From positions 484,939-518,347 of the forward strand of contig NW_019091504.1 of assembly GCF_001949145.1 (NCBI RefSeq): 33,409 nt of DNA, given 5' to 3'. The stretch comes from Acanthaster planci (taxonomy: Eukaryota; Echinodermata; Asteroidea; Valvatida; Acanthasteridae). Position numbers and translations under genes: made by a program. A model generated the notes under the pieces. The model saw only the letters and a program-made list of their open reading frames with translations, was not told the DNA's origin and searched no databases. Positions 10,101 to 21,300 of the stretch are shown here, one piece after another; within the stretch, counting starts at the first letter, position 1; each line of letters opens with the position of its first letter.

Positions 10101-12180
10101 AACTGTCCTCATGTATTCATGTCCGTCATTTTGCAAAAAGATTTATGTCCGAAGTGCCACCCACTGTTAGTACCGTGCGATGATAGACTGGTGCCCATGC
10201 CTGCATTCTTTCCCTCCTTCTTATTTGGAATGAAATATATGAAATGAGGGTGGGAACCGGTTGAGTGAAATGAAGTTCTGTTCAACAGGTAATGTGGAAT
10301 AGAACAAATAATTCGATATTAAACATGTGATCAACAACCTACCAATCAGATACTAGGGATTTATGCAGGTATTGTGTTAAGCTTATTAAGCTCTATTTGG
10401 ATGTATCGTTCAGTGTGATATTCTCACAATAATGAGCGTTATTTTGGTGAAAATAATGTTGAGAGTTCCTGCGGATATACACTGTGATGAATTCTTTGAA
10501 TGTTCTTTAACTCAAAAGAAAACCCAGTGGCTTTCAACTCATTTTGTCATGCACAAGGGAACACATTTTTCTTAGGGGGTGCCGAGGTTGTAAATATCTA
10601 GGCTTTTTTGATGGATCTCTGACATTGGTGAGTTTGATTATGTCCGTGGCTTAACATGGTCAAAGTTGGGGTTGCGATTTTGTACACCAGCACCCTGGTC
10701 CAAAAAGGTTAGGGGTGCTTCAGCACCCACAGCGCCCCCCCGTTCCCGCAGGGTTGCATTTTGTTAGGGTGGGTAACTTTTTTCTGGATTTGCTTTGCCT
10801 TTCACCTTGACTGAAACATGTTACACATACATGAAAATTGTCTGAAGTTTTGTGGTCTAGTTTTAGGCAAACTTGAATCACCCTTGGGCTGATAGCATTC
10901 CCCACTACTTCTTGGAAGTTTGAGGGACTCTCTTGTCTTTTATTATCTGTCAGCAATTGCTAACTGGTGTGATATTTCAAATGCAAACCTTTTCCTTGCA
11001 GGATCCCAAGAGAGTACAACGACCAGAATGGATCAACCGTCGCCCTGGGTGAGCAAAGACTTCTGGGAGATTAAAGGGGCAGTTGATTCAGATCAAGACA
11101 GATGGAGTGCAGAACAGCAGTTTCAAGGTTAGTCTCCAGTTAGCCCTGTCACTGTTTATAGTTACTCCTTTAAGGCCCCCCATAATAAGTCTCCTGTTTC
11201 TGGTCAAGAGCTGGCTTCAAAAGTGGTGTGCGACACAAATTTGTTTGTGTACCCTCACTTTTTTTCTGGAAATGATGAATGTAACGCGCGATGTCCATCG
11301 CTACTGCATGCGCACATACCAGCAGCCGCTACCAACACTAAAGTAGACTGGCCTCTGCCCTATTCACGGTTTAAAAGCATTTCCAACTTGCACATGTAAA
11401 CAGGATATAAGATCATCTCGTTTGTCTGGTTCCCAGATGTAAATGTAAACTACAGAAATGACGTCATCTGAAAAAGAGTGCCCAACTTAATGTGTGGAGG
11501 GCCAAGATGGACTCCTTTACTGTTCCTATCATTCAACTGTAACCCATCAAAAACACGTTAAAATTACGCAGTAGCAGGATTCTAGTCAATCGAGCAAGTT
11601 TTGCAGCTTTTGGACATCATTTTATACCCAATAATAACTGTTTATCTTTTGCCGATGCGCAGGTCTACCGTGATAGGCGTGCTGATCAGAATCTAGATAC
11701 ATTAGGGGGCCTGATGTTCCTTTTTTGGTTTCAGAACAACTGTCCCCAGTCAGTCAGCTGTGGTGACTTGAAGTTTCAAGGATTGTATGTACTGCTTTTG
11801 CATGTCTGTTCAAGACCAGTATCAAATCTAAAAACTTTGAGGGGCAGATTGCTTGTCAAAGGCTCTGAGAAAGATTCTCCTAGGTTGGAAACGTGTGGCC
11901 TAAGCTACCCTGTTCTTTCTTCAAGCCATCCAAAAGTAGAAAGTATGGAGTCATTATGTAGTGAATTGTTGACATGTAATAAAAAGGTAACTAGTATTAA
12001 ATTTCAGTCAACTCAAAGAACTGTGCTGTTAAGTAAGTACTTTTGTTTCGAAATTCCTCCAAATGAAGAAATGTTATACATATAGATATGTTTTCCACTT
12101 CAGACATCTTGAAAAGCTGCAAGGACTTGGAGTTTGATGCATCACGGAGTCTAACGGAAAGCGCTGGAGAAAAGACATGA
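4152..12180 (+). CDS. LRRC61: LRRC61, leucine-rich repeat-containing protein 61
   Basis: Six coding exons join with consistent phase 1 junctions: 4152-4179, 6733-6828, 9046-9192, 9559-9840, 11002-11127 and 12104-12180. They give about 251 aa, against about 259 in human. The N-terminal ITKQILKTRSGEF resembles the vertebrate ITPQLLKSRTGEF. Three leucine-rich repeats follow (LERLDLSRNDLANL, LSCLNISANLITNI, LQTLNVSGNLISSV), then a cap with LPRLKVMDGERM. The C-terminal PWVSKDFW...QFQD segment also matches the vertebrate tail. The cellular role is poorly known; LRRs suggest protein binding. A second, broken exon 3 lies at 8316-8448. The gene is divergent from the ZXD-like gene and convergent with TAF1C. 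Identification is by recalled similarity along the whole length; only the first exon is uncertain. Confidence 0.92.
4180..6732 (+). other. LRRC61 intron 1
   Basis: About 2.55 kb, AT-rich, with several TAGGCCTA-type palindromes (near 4288, 5420 and 6525-6600). A short segment at 6490-6523 (GAAATGAAGAC...CCTGGGCTA) recurs at 28196-28227. No other coding exon or RNA gene was recognised; open frames here are short and lack splice or family support. Confidence 0.6.
6733..6828 (+). CDS. LRRC61: LRRC61 exon 2
   Basis: The acceptor TTGTTCCAG follows a long pyrimidine tract; the donor is ATGG|GTCCGT. The 96 bp encode ITKQILKTRSGEF and DLESIHSLILREM, closely resembling the conserved N-terminus of vertebrate LRRC61. 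Phase 1 in and out. Confidence 0.88.
7026..7175. repeat. Minisatellite, 15-bp unit CCACTTTGCCCACAA
   Basis: About nine head-to-tail copies of a 15-bp unit, interrupted by CTTCTCCCATTTG, within LRRC61 intron 2. The related unit occurs in the opposite orientation at 7987-8106 and 8753-8837. Confidence 0.93.
7520..7742. mobile_element. Degenerate non-autonomous DNA transposon with CAGTGGC end
   Basis: It begins CAGTGGCATAGCCAAG and ends CCTAGCTATGCC, so the ends are imperfect inverted repeats. The interior is G/C-homopolymer rich and non-coding. The CAGTGGC terminus is of the kind seen in hAT-like elements; the superfamily call is tentative. Its right part (from 7686) is repeated at 8451. Confidence 0.5.
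7987..8106. repeat. Inverted-orientation minisatellite, copy A
   Basis: Degenerate 15-16 bp units of the form GGGCAAAGTGG(C/T)AAAT, the reverse complement type of the array at 7026-7175. The equivalent in copy B (8753-8837) is shorter by roughly two units. Confidence 0.85.
8316..8448 (+). pseudogene. Truncated second copy of LRRC61 exon 3
   Basis: Near-identical to 9046-9178 with the same acceptor, but it breaks off at a single N (8449) before the donor, and the sequence then restarts inside the upstream repeat. It is most simply an allelic or assembly duplicate rather than an exon used in the transcript. Confidence 0.8.
8451..9177. repeat. Direct duplication, copy B (LRRC61 intron 2 and exon 3)
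   Basis: Copy B of the block at 7686-8448. It continues without a break into the exon 3 donor, so it is the complete version. Confidence 0.93.
8753..8837. repeat. Inverted-orientation minisatellite, copy B
   Basis: The same degenerate GGGCAAAGTGG-type units as at 7987-8106, with fewer copies. Confidence 0.85.
9046..9192 (+). CDS. LRRC61: LRRC61 exon 3 (LRRs 1 and 2), intact copy
   Basis: The acceptor is TTGTTTTCCAG and the donor ATTG|GTGAGA; 147 bp. It encodes the DHLGCIGDC segment and two leucine-rich repeats. Only this copy has a donor and fits exon 4 in phase. Confidence 0.92.
9235..9366. mobile_element. Short foldback element in LRRC61 intron 3
   Basis: The 28-bp arms at 9235-9262 and 9339-9366 are imperfect inverted repeats (GTCCAAAT...ATGGCTG against its complement, about 23 of 28 matching). 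The 132-bp unit is non-coding and MITE-like. Confidence 0.55.
9559..9840 (+). CDS. LRRC61: LRRC61 exon 4 (LRR 3 and LRR cap)
   Basis: The acceptor is GTGACATTCCAG. It encodes DPLKELVNLQTLNVSGN, the SLQCLADLDSL segment and the cap (NVMSMLPRLKVMDGERM), ending QKLDAMLE. The donor GAAG|GTGGGA at 9840 is used in preference to the in-frame TGA at 9849-9851, because exons 5 and 6 continue the family-specific C-terminus in phase. Confidence 0.88.
9841..11001 (+). other. LRRC61 intron 4
   Basis: An intron with no second gene recognised. The open frame at 9900-10247 has no family signature. A G/C-homopolymer-rich patch near 10575-10755 (GGGGTGCTTCAGCACCC hairpin, CCCCCCC run) looks like part of a dispersed repeat. 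Confidence 0.5.
11002..11127 (+). CDS. LRRC61: LRRC61 exon 5
   Basis: The acceptor is TTTTCCTTGCAG and the donor CAAG|GTTAGT; 126 bp, phase 1/1. It encodes a Ser/Thr-rich linker and then SPWVSKDFWE...WSAEQQFQ, matching the vertebrate QPWVEPGYWE...ACRQFQ tail. Confidence 0.85.
11172..11713. mobile_element. Possible MITE with GGCCCCC ends in LRRC61 intron 5
   Basis: The stretch starts AAGGCCCCCCATAATAAG and ends ATTAGGGGGCCTGATG, an imperfect terminal inverted repeat. The interior is non-coding. The boundaries are approximate and the call is weak. Confidence 0.35.
12104..12180 (+). CDS. LRRC61: LRRC61 exon 6 (C-terminus)
   Basis: The acceptor is TTTTCCACTTCAG. 24 codons (DILKSCKDLEFDASRSL...) end at TGA 12178-12180. 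The sequence parallels the vertebrate DTLQECWDLDRQASDSL end. Phase agrees with exon 5. Confidence 0.85.
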
Positions 12181-15100
12181 CGGCGATCTGGAAAAGTAGC
12201 GAAAGTGTGCCAACACCATTATTTCTGAATCATGTAATATCCTGCCAAAGTTTTCTTGCTACCTACCCTACTTGCAGTGCTTAGAACTGTTTGAAAGAAA
12301 TTCCATCTAGACTCACATGGAATATATTTTCAACTGGAAAATCCCCCTGTAGTGATTTTCTGTACTGGTGTAAGACAGAGAGATATCGGTGGTCTCAGAA
12401 AGAACTCCCAGAGCTGCTAAATAGGGAGAAAAGTCGCAAGCGTAGATTTGTGTATCTCATTGCAGATGTGTATACATGTTGAATCTGGAACCGTAATCCT
12501 AGAGGCCTCTTTGCTTGGCACAATGCTCAATCCTTCAAATTCTCCACTTATTCATGCCAGAAAACTTTATTCAGCCTCAGTCCTCCAAAATCCTCCCAAT
12601 ACTTCTTGAATATGCCCCCTTGGGGGGTGCCCACTGCCTCATTCTATCAAAATCCTCCAGCAGTCCCTGTCATGTTGATGCAATGCAAATGGTACCCTAG
12701 AGCAGTATGGAGGATTTCACATATAACGCGGGCATGAATCTATGCATGGCTGAACATGAACAACACAAAAGGTCTAACCCAAAACCTAGACACAATACAT
12801 CCTTTGCAATCAGCCACACCTTTTGCCATTCTTATTCCTAAACAATCTTCAAAACCACCTGGAGGATTTTGGAGGGTTAGAATTAAAGGTGTTTGAGTGT
12901 AGTGATCAAGGATCCTTTCCCTTTTCTGCACTGTGCTTTATTTTGCAGAAGGGTTGTTTCCTAGGAATATTGAGTTGGAGCACTATCAATGTCTTGCTGT
13001 TGAAAGGTAACATGACAAGCAGTAATCACTCAGTACATGTCTCTCTCAAATGACGTCACTTCCTCCAGATTGTCCACGTGTATTGGCATTTTAGACTTCA
13101 AATTCTGGTGACATGCATCAACTGCAGTACATTTTGAAGATGTTTGGAGGTCAACACATGTGCGTGTAGAACACTTGCACGCTGCTCGCACACGTACCTG
13201 AAGGAGTTCAATGCCCAGTTGTACTTTTCCTACAAAGATGGCGTCCTTTGACAGAGATCTATAACTGATGGTAACCAGGAACATGTGTACACTTAGCACT
13301 TCTGTGGAACTAGTTCTGTTTTAGGAATGTTTATGTAAACCTTAACTGCCCCGTATCCTACCTGAATTTGAACAACAGGCATCGAGGCATTTGGGTGGAT
13401 ACATTTGTGGGACTTGATATCATGTTTTTGCTCAAGGCCAGTGATTTGTTTTCTGCAGTTTTCAATATTTGTGTATTTTGAAAACTTACAATGGGACTGA
13501 GGCTTAAGTTTTGTCTTGTACAGGGTTTTTGAATTTGTTGAAAGAGGTCTGTCTGTGAATCGAAAATATGAATTTTGAGTAAAGATTTTGTTTCTGTAAT
13601 TTTGAATATACTGTTGTTTAAATTGATGCCATTTTACAGAAAATTGAATTTTAATTGAAGATTAATTGCAAAGGCGAATGTAAAAAATCAGTACTGTAAT
13701 CAGAGAGTATATAAAAGATGAATTTATAAAAAAAAAGACGAATTTATCAAAAAAAGTGAACGACCAAGCTCAAATCTTATCTTAGTGAAAAGTTTACATT
13801 TCAAAATTTGTTGTTTTACAAGTAGGTATGAATGGCACTGCAGTGAAACTACCGGTTTGCGTTCTTCCTGTTTTAGCTTGTCTAGTGAGTAAAGGTCAAG
13901 TTGATTTCACGAAACTTTACTTGGTATAATGTCACTTATGCCACATTTAATTGCATATGTTGTGTAACAATTTAAGAGTGATTTCAGGAAGTTTACGCAC
14001 TGTACGAGTCTGCGGCTTGCGCAATAAATTATGGCGTAGCTTACGCACTCATTTTAGGTGGCATAAGTCATGCTGAACAAAGTGAAAATGAACGATTTCA
14101 CTAGCTCAAGGTGTTCGATTAAGCCTCATCATTGCTGAACTTAACAAGGCTTGTATGAGAAATGTACAAGTTTGTTTTTGCAGGTAGTGAAAAACATGTC
14201 TGGGTGTGAGAGACTTTTTGTCTGGTTTCAACCAAGAAAAGATGAAAACTTTTCAAAATGGCGGAGGGAGGTAATTCAGTGGCGGTCTAATGACTGTTGT
14301 GATATTGGAAAGTAACAGCAATCATAAAAGCTGTTATCATTTTCGTCCAAGAAATTTAATATTAAAACGTGGAACCGCTACACAACTTTTCATGAAACTG
14401 GATATAAGTATACTTGCGCAACTATGGCATAATTTGTGGTGCAACGTTTACACATAGTCAACGTTACGGCACATTCATAAAATTGGCTGCTGGTATTGTC
14501 ATTCAAAACAGTGTGAAATCTCTGGCTGAAATGAATTATGTGGCTGCAATATTTAAGACACAAAGGCTCAATTTTCAGCATTTTAAAACCATTCTAATTT
14601 GTGTCAAATTAGGGATCATCCAACTTATCAAACAATTCAAGCCATTTCAGATTGTAGTTGTGACTTTTGCTGTCTTCAGTTCCAGATCTAGTTGGAACTT
14701 TCCATGTTCTTTACTGGAAATGAACCAACTGCAAACACTGAAGAGATTTGGTCTAATAAAGGATTTCATTTTCCAATCATTCCAAGACTCAAAACCAATC
14801 AATAAACTGTACTCATGACCATTCCAGTTTTGTTAAACAGTTCATTTCTATGAAAAATATATATTCATCTCACAAACTTCCATTAATAGACATCATTCCA
14901 AAGTTAGAGGTGAACCGATTTGAAATACCTTCCTTTTGGTTTCAGGCTTCAAAGCACTCTTGACAAAGCTTTGAAAAACTGATTGAAAATGTTAAGAGCA
15001 ACAACAATGTTTGTGAAACTTAGAGACCGATGCAAATTTACAATTCAGCTTCTGTTTAGTTCCTTTTTATAACTACATCATTTTTTAACATTGTTATAGG

Positions 15101-15181
15101 TTTGTGCCAAGTAAAAATAGAATTCCAATACTTCTATTGCCTTGTATTGTGTTTGGCTTGAAATAAAATTTCTAATGAACC
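12181..15181 (+). other. LRRC61 3' UTR and convergent intergenic region
   Basis: No coding exon is recognised. Plus-strand AATAAA signals occur near 14023, 14801 and 15162-15167; the last is only 15 bp from the TAF1C stop. Which one LRRC61 uses cannot be told from sequence. The stretch includes a dispersed repeat (about 12500-12890) and a short ACTTATGCCAC inverted repeat near 13930 and 14060. Confidence 0.45.
12500..12890. repeat. Dispersed repeat family, copy 1
   Basis: It shares ordered blocks with 22790-23180 in the same orientation: CTCC/AATCCTCC-rich start, a GCAATGCAAATGG-like block, an AAGGTCTAA-like block, and a GGAGGATTTTGGAGGGTTAG end. The sequence is diverged and non-coding. Confidence 0.6.
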
Positions 15182-15397
15182 TTAAAATCCCATTGCACTT
15201 CTCCTTGGTTTTTTCTTCCTGTTGGCCTGTGCCAGTCTAGCGTTGGATATCCTCTGTTCAGACAGGTCCAAGCTTTGACTATCTAGAGTGAATCCATCTG
15301 GTGCATCCTGGGGCACGGGGTCAAGGGATTTCCGTTTGTTGGAAAGGGTGACGGGCGTTGGTGTTTGAGGGGGTCGGTGTGGGGTGACTGCCACAGG
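15182..15397 (-). CDS. TAF1C: TAF1C last exon (basic C-terminus)
   Basis: The acceptor is CTCAATACAG; 71 codons and a TAA. Thr/Pro-rich, ending in a basic stretch (NRKKKPRRSAMGF) like the human KKPRMGF end. A likely nuclear or nucleolar localisation signal. Confidence 0.92.
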   Translation of the reverse strand, partial: PVAVTPHRPPQTPTPVTLSNKRKSLDPVPQDAPDGFTLDSQSLDLSEQRISNARLAQANRKKKPRRSAMGF

Positions 15398-18300
15398 CTG
15401 TATTGAGGTGACAAAATAGGGGAAACACTACGCATTAAATACACAGACTGAGTTGTTAACCTCCATTCCTTAACCCTGCTTGATGAGGGCTGACCTCAAA
15501 TGTTGTTTTACAAGCAAATTACAGTTAAATACTACGGTCTCAATGGAAACCACAAGCTACTCACAAACTATCAGAAACACAAAAATTTCTTTGAATTTTC
15601 ATGTAACCAAAGGGGGCCCTGACAGAGAAGACATGGGAGAAGTCTTCAGTTCCAGTGAGGCAAAGACAAGTATTCTGGGGGGGGGGCACAGAATCAGGTA
15701 GAGACTGGATACAAAGTTGCCCTGGGTAGAATTAAAACCCAGGTCACATGGGGAAAGGAAGAAAAGTCACCATGTCTGGTGTCCATATCTAAAATAAAAA
15801 ATTCTAACATTTTGCAGGAGGATTTACACATTTACATACATCCCTCAGCGCAACAGTTTTAGAACTATAAACTTTAAAGCCACTCAAATGTAAAACTAAA
15901 GCAACCCATTCCTTGATACATGCATCCTCATATCAAAAGATTAGAATGATTAGAACGTACAGAAGTGTACCGCCAATGTTACTCAACCATCCACATCACT
16001 ACCTATGCTACAATAACGGGTCCATACCTCATTTGAATACTCATCATCTTGGTCCAATTCTCCAGCGTCATATCCATGCACCCAAGCGTGATGCAACATC
16101 TTGCTCATCTCGTCTCTGTACTTCCTTGGGTTGATCTTCTCCAGTGGTCCCATCTCCTCTCCTTCCTCCTCGTCAAACCTTCTCTTCTTGAAGACAATCC
16201 TCCCGCCGGCCTCCACGCAATCCTTAAGTTCATCTGCGTCCGCAATCTTGACCCCACAGGCTGGGCAAAGCTGGTGCTGGTCAGTGGGCTCGTAGTCATC
16301 TGGCTGATCAGAGTCAGTGGTGCGGCACAGTCTGCAGTCTCTGCTTGGGCTTGTTTTTTGAGTGATGTCCTTCAAAGCTAAATTCACGGAAAATAATAGC
16401 AAAATGTAAAAACCAATAAGAGATTTGAAAACAAGCTTTACAACTTCTCAGATGCCACTAAAACAGAGTTTGAACTTTCTTTATACACTGTTCTTTGCAA
16501 AAATCTGGTGTCATGCACTTCTTCAAATATGCAGAGGCAGGCAACTGTTGAAGGTGAATTTCCAATTTCTTTTCATTCAATCCTTTAAGAGCGCCCAAAT
16601 GTTATACATCAATAAGAAAGAAAAGGAGTCATGTTTCCTTGGCAACAAAAACCAGACTAAGAGGAAAGGGATGACCTCCACCTTGACATCTATGGTTGAA
16701 TTTGAAGTTTTAAAGTAACTATCTCCTAGCAAGTATCCTCGGCATTTGGTCATGAGTGAAAAATTTCACCCAAGCATTTATCAGCTATTATGCCACAATC
16801 ATACCCTCTGCGACGGTCTCTCTATTGACTTTCTTAAAACCGAATGACGTCTGAGCTGTGTTTGTCTCCTGCCTGGCCTGATGAACCACGCCCTCTACCC
16901 ATTGCTTGCAATTCATCAATGACTCCTTGCTGAGATGAACTTGAGGACATCCGGGCCCATAGGATAATGTCTTATCTCGCCTGTCCTCAGACATTTTCTG
17001 AGTGTAGGTTTGGAAGAACACATCTCCAGCTGTGGTCAACTGTTGAGAGAAAAAATTTGTCCAATTAAGGAACAATTAAGAAAAATGAGAAATGTCCACA
17101 AAAGTGTATGTTACTTCAGGTTTGGGCATAACATAGAATGACTGCTCAGAATTTCTCATGCTAAGACAAAACATAACACCTAAAACTGCACTTCCATAAT
17201 TCAATTGAGTGCTTAACTTGCAATGCAGAGTATTTACATCACAACACATCCTCTCACAATCAATCGCACAAATTAGCAATTTCACAGTGACAAGAGCAGA
17301 TCAAACATTAATGTAAAAACCTGGTAACCTGTTTAATCAAACAACAAGGCATCAACTCAAAAACACTGAAATTGAAAACACAATGCCGAACAATGATGGT
17401 GCTGACGGTGGCAAACTAACCCTAAAATTGAGTAACTCAAGGTTCACATCCACACAGGGTATCATCCTAGAATTGCTTTAGTCATGTAGCAGGCTTTAAT
17501 CAATCACTGGACTGGGTGGAGCACTTTACCTGAAACACAGTCACTCCTGGTTCACACCCCTCACAGGAGATCCTCTTGGCAGCACTCATACCAATCAGAG
17601 GTCTCTCAAGACGTGACCTTACAGGGTCAAGGTCTGCTGTTGGATATTCGGGGAGCATGTCAAACCATCCACTGCAGAAATAAAATCACCCACTTGTGAG
17701 TGATATAACCCACTGTGATAGCTTCATAATAACAGTCCTTGCAATGGACCCCAAGCTGGACCAAGAGAGGGTGCTATTTCCTTAGGCTCCTTTGGCGCTG
17801 TGCAGTAGCATCACTACCAACCAAATGAATACCCCCAACCAACACGGCTCATTTCAACTGATGAGGGGGTGCTTCTGCTCAAGGCAGAAAGAGTGAAAGG
17901 TACTCCACTGGCTCCGTGCCAAACTGAGTGACAGCATTGTATAGACTATCAATGAGACCACATGTAGGCAATTTAATTTCCACCATCAAAGCGTGATGGA
18001 CCCTACTAGTGACAAATTCAGACTATGAACGGATAGGGCTGGGAACCAACTCAGAAATGGCAGCACTTATGATTACCTCACTGCTTCATGTGCACTCTCA
18101 TCACTTATAAACAAGCCAGAATGGCTGGACACCAGGGAAATGTCTACTGATTGGCTAGGATGAAAATTTGTGACAGTGGCTAGAAATAACACACAAACCT
18201 ATAGACGTCATCAGTTGGCGGCGCCAACCACTCTCCATGGATTTGTGTGGAAGCCAGCTGGTAATTTAGAAATGAACCCTTGTAAAACTTAACATCACAT

Positions 18301-21300
18301 GACATACTTTGCATGTATGGACTGTACTTACTCTGTACTTGCTATTTTCCATGGAACGGAAGTGGATTCTGGGGTTTGTCCATTCAACTCTAGAAGAGAG
18401 AAAATCAGTTTTGATCAAATAAAACAATATTCAAAGTTATTTTCTTACTTTATGGGAAGTATTGTGTAAGCTTGACAAATGCATCATTTATTAGGGACAC
18501 TTCAGTTTGCTTGTTTTTTCTGAGTTACAAGACCTGGCCATATCTAAGTCAAATTTATTGAACTCTACTTTTTTGCTGTGACAACAAGCGAACGTGTCCT
18601 GTCTGGTACTAGTCCCCAGAATCCTGTGAGTTGCCAGATGATATGGACTTGGGATGCCCAGGTTAAATAAAGGGGCCTTCCTTTTGGTTTCTGGCCTGGG
18701 AGTTGGGCGGGGGTTACTCCTGACAGAAGCAGCATACATCACTTGTTTAGCAAGAGCTATATGAGTAGAGACAATAATTCCAAATGAAGTAGCTGGTCAC
18801 TAACAACACTTACCACTGCACTGAAAGCAGTGAACCTCTCTTGAACTCTGACTGGCTAGAACAATAAGATCTGAGGTCAAGTCACTTGGCAGGTCATCTG
18901 AGATCTCTGCACTGGGAATAATATCCATGCAGTTGGGAGGTGACCTCAAAGAATGGCACCACTGTAAAACCTGCAAGCAAACAAACAACGTGAAATTCAC
19001 ATTTTGAGTAGACTTCAATTTTTTTTCATTAAAGCATGATAAAAAACAACTGTGGAACATAAACTAGTACATCCAATGTTAAAACTTCTGCAAATACACG
19101 TAGTTGCATACATTGTATTTTGGGAATCTCTGATCCATCAATAGCAGCAAGTCCTGCGTTGCCACCAAGTGGTAGAAGTGGTTGCTAGGGTGTTGCTTAG
19201 CAACAAAGATTTCCTGATTTTGCGTTAAGTTCTCAGACGGGATGGACAAGAGACGAGAAATACCACTCTCCTCTGGAGCCTAGCGAGATAAAAGAGGACG
19301 ACAAAACATGATGTCAATTGAACATAATGACCATCTTTGTACTGCACTAGAATAGCGGTATGTAAGAAATCATAGCACACAGGAATAACTAGTATCAAGG
19401 TAAAGTCCATACTAAACCAATTTCAGGCTTAATGTAGAGCGGCTAACAACTATGGATAGTTCCAAACCACGATAATTATGGTTCAGCGATTCCAGCCACA
19501 TCACCCTTTATTGGCTCTGAATATCAACCATTCAAAGTTTTGCGACTGAACTGCATTATGATACAGAAATTTCTGCAAACCCACCACAGGGACTGATATT
19601 TAGGGCATTTTGGGAAGAAAGAAATGAAGTGGCATTAGCGTTCCTACGAAAGATCAAAACAGACCAATAAGAGTGCATCGGAGATTTAAACGGTAACACA
19701 GCTTCCACAGTGGATGTGCAGATCGCCTGCACTTCTTAACCCTAACCTTCCCCAACCACACAGAATTAAACAGTAGTAAATGGTCGAATTCTGCGGGGGA
19801 TAGGTCAGGTAGGCCTAAACAGCTGGCTTTTGCATTGGGTTTGGCATACCTCAGAAAAACAAAGTCCAACAGCCTCTGTGCACAAAGTCCAATATGGCAT
19901 GTATGGGTGTTTAACTTTGTGTGAATGGGGGAAGGTTAGGGCCAGCAACCCTTGGAGGGTTAGGGTTAAAGAATGTTTGAGCTCTCTCCTAAATCTGAAT
20001 GAGTTTCTTACTCGACAGTCCACTAAGTCCAGTCGTTTCGTCTGGTGAGTGACTATGAGTCGTGGATGTCCACTGTAATGACATCTGCAAGCAGACTGGT
20101 CTTGGAGCTCTGGTGTCTTCCTAATGCACTGTAACCTTCATCATAAAAATGACAATATAATCACTGCCGGCCAGATAACCCTTTTTATATTGAGAGCAAC
20201 TTTTAATCTATGATGGCAAGTTTCGCATGCAATTTTATATGCACCCATGGCAAAACACGATCCTGATTTATGGCAACAGAGGGATTTCCATGCTTCAGGT
20301 TTGTGGTCATCAATCTCAGTAACTATGCATTCCGTAAGCAATCAAGGTATGATTTCTCATTTAACTACTGCTCTTAATCAGCATTTCCTAATCTCAATGA
20401 TGTTATCAGCAAAAGGAACTTTCATTTCTACCTAAAATCATGCATTCCCTGGAATGTCTGCAATGATTCCAAATGCAGATGGACGCACAGCACACACTGC
20501 TTGGAGAAATTTAAAGTGCCCTTCAAAATTTAAAAAACTCTGGCTCCATTTATGTCAACGATTTTTCTCCAATCAAAACCTCAAAAAGACAACAGCCAAA
20601 GTCTACGCATCCTCTAATTTGCTCGACGTTCATGGTGGATACCAGCCAATATCTACATGACAACAAGTCTGAATGAAAGTGTTGAATAGAAAGAACTCCA
20701 ACTTACTTTTTCTCAGGATTGATGAGTTGAGTGCCACCGGTATCCAGCCCAAGTAGACATTCACCATGTATGTATGGACTGAGAGTGGAATACATAGTTG
20801 ATTCAACAACTGCATTTCAGAACACATTTGCCTGCAGACCTACATGTAGGTTTCATGTCTAAAAGAAACACTGGCCACTATTTTGTGTGGGCAACCAAAG
20901 TAGGCAAAAAGTTCACCTTCGGTTGGAAACAAATTTTGCTTCAAACTGCATAATTTGCTTCATTATTGGTAAAGTGGAGGGCATTTTCTTCTAGTATTTT
21001 GGAGAAATGTTTATTATTAAGTGCAGAAAGAATTTGTCTTTACACTTTCATGAGTATTCCTATTTATTTTGTACAAATGGCCAGCCACAGTTTGGGCAAA
21101 AATTGCATTTGTTTGCATGACTAACGAAAAGTTCAAATTAGTGAACCATGCACAACGTGTGTAGTGTACGCATCTGGTTGGAATCTAGTGGGTCTAAGAT
21201 TACTTGTGAATTATGAACCCAACGTGAAAAACTAAATTTCACTGGTTTTTTGAGATCAAACGTATGTCTTTATCAACTGGTGTGATTTCCTCTCTATCTG

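Larger units (their letters stand above)
15398..19111 (-). other. TAF1C 3' introns
   Basis: Introns at 15398-16027, 16378-16804, 17040-17529, 17672-18331 and smaller ones. They are non-coding and AT-rich. A G run (15677-15686) and a CTGGGTAG...CCCAG hairpin (15721-15743) occur in the first. No other gene was recognised. Confidence 0.55.

Noticed and set aside
12740-12931. Similar short minus-strand ORFs at 12740-12931 and 22948-23136
   Set aside because: The resemblance comes from the dispersed nucleotide repeat. The frames are short and disrupted differently in each copy.
19165-19190. GTTGCTTAGCAAC as an RFX X-box
   Set aside because: It lies inside a TAF1C coding exon, far from any start, and encodes conserved-phase residues.
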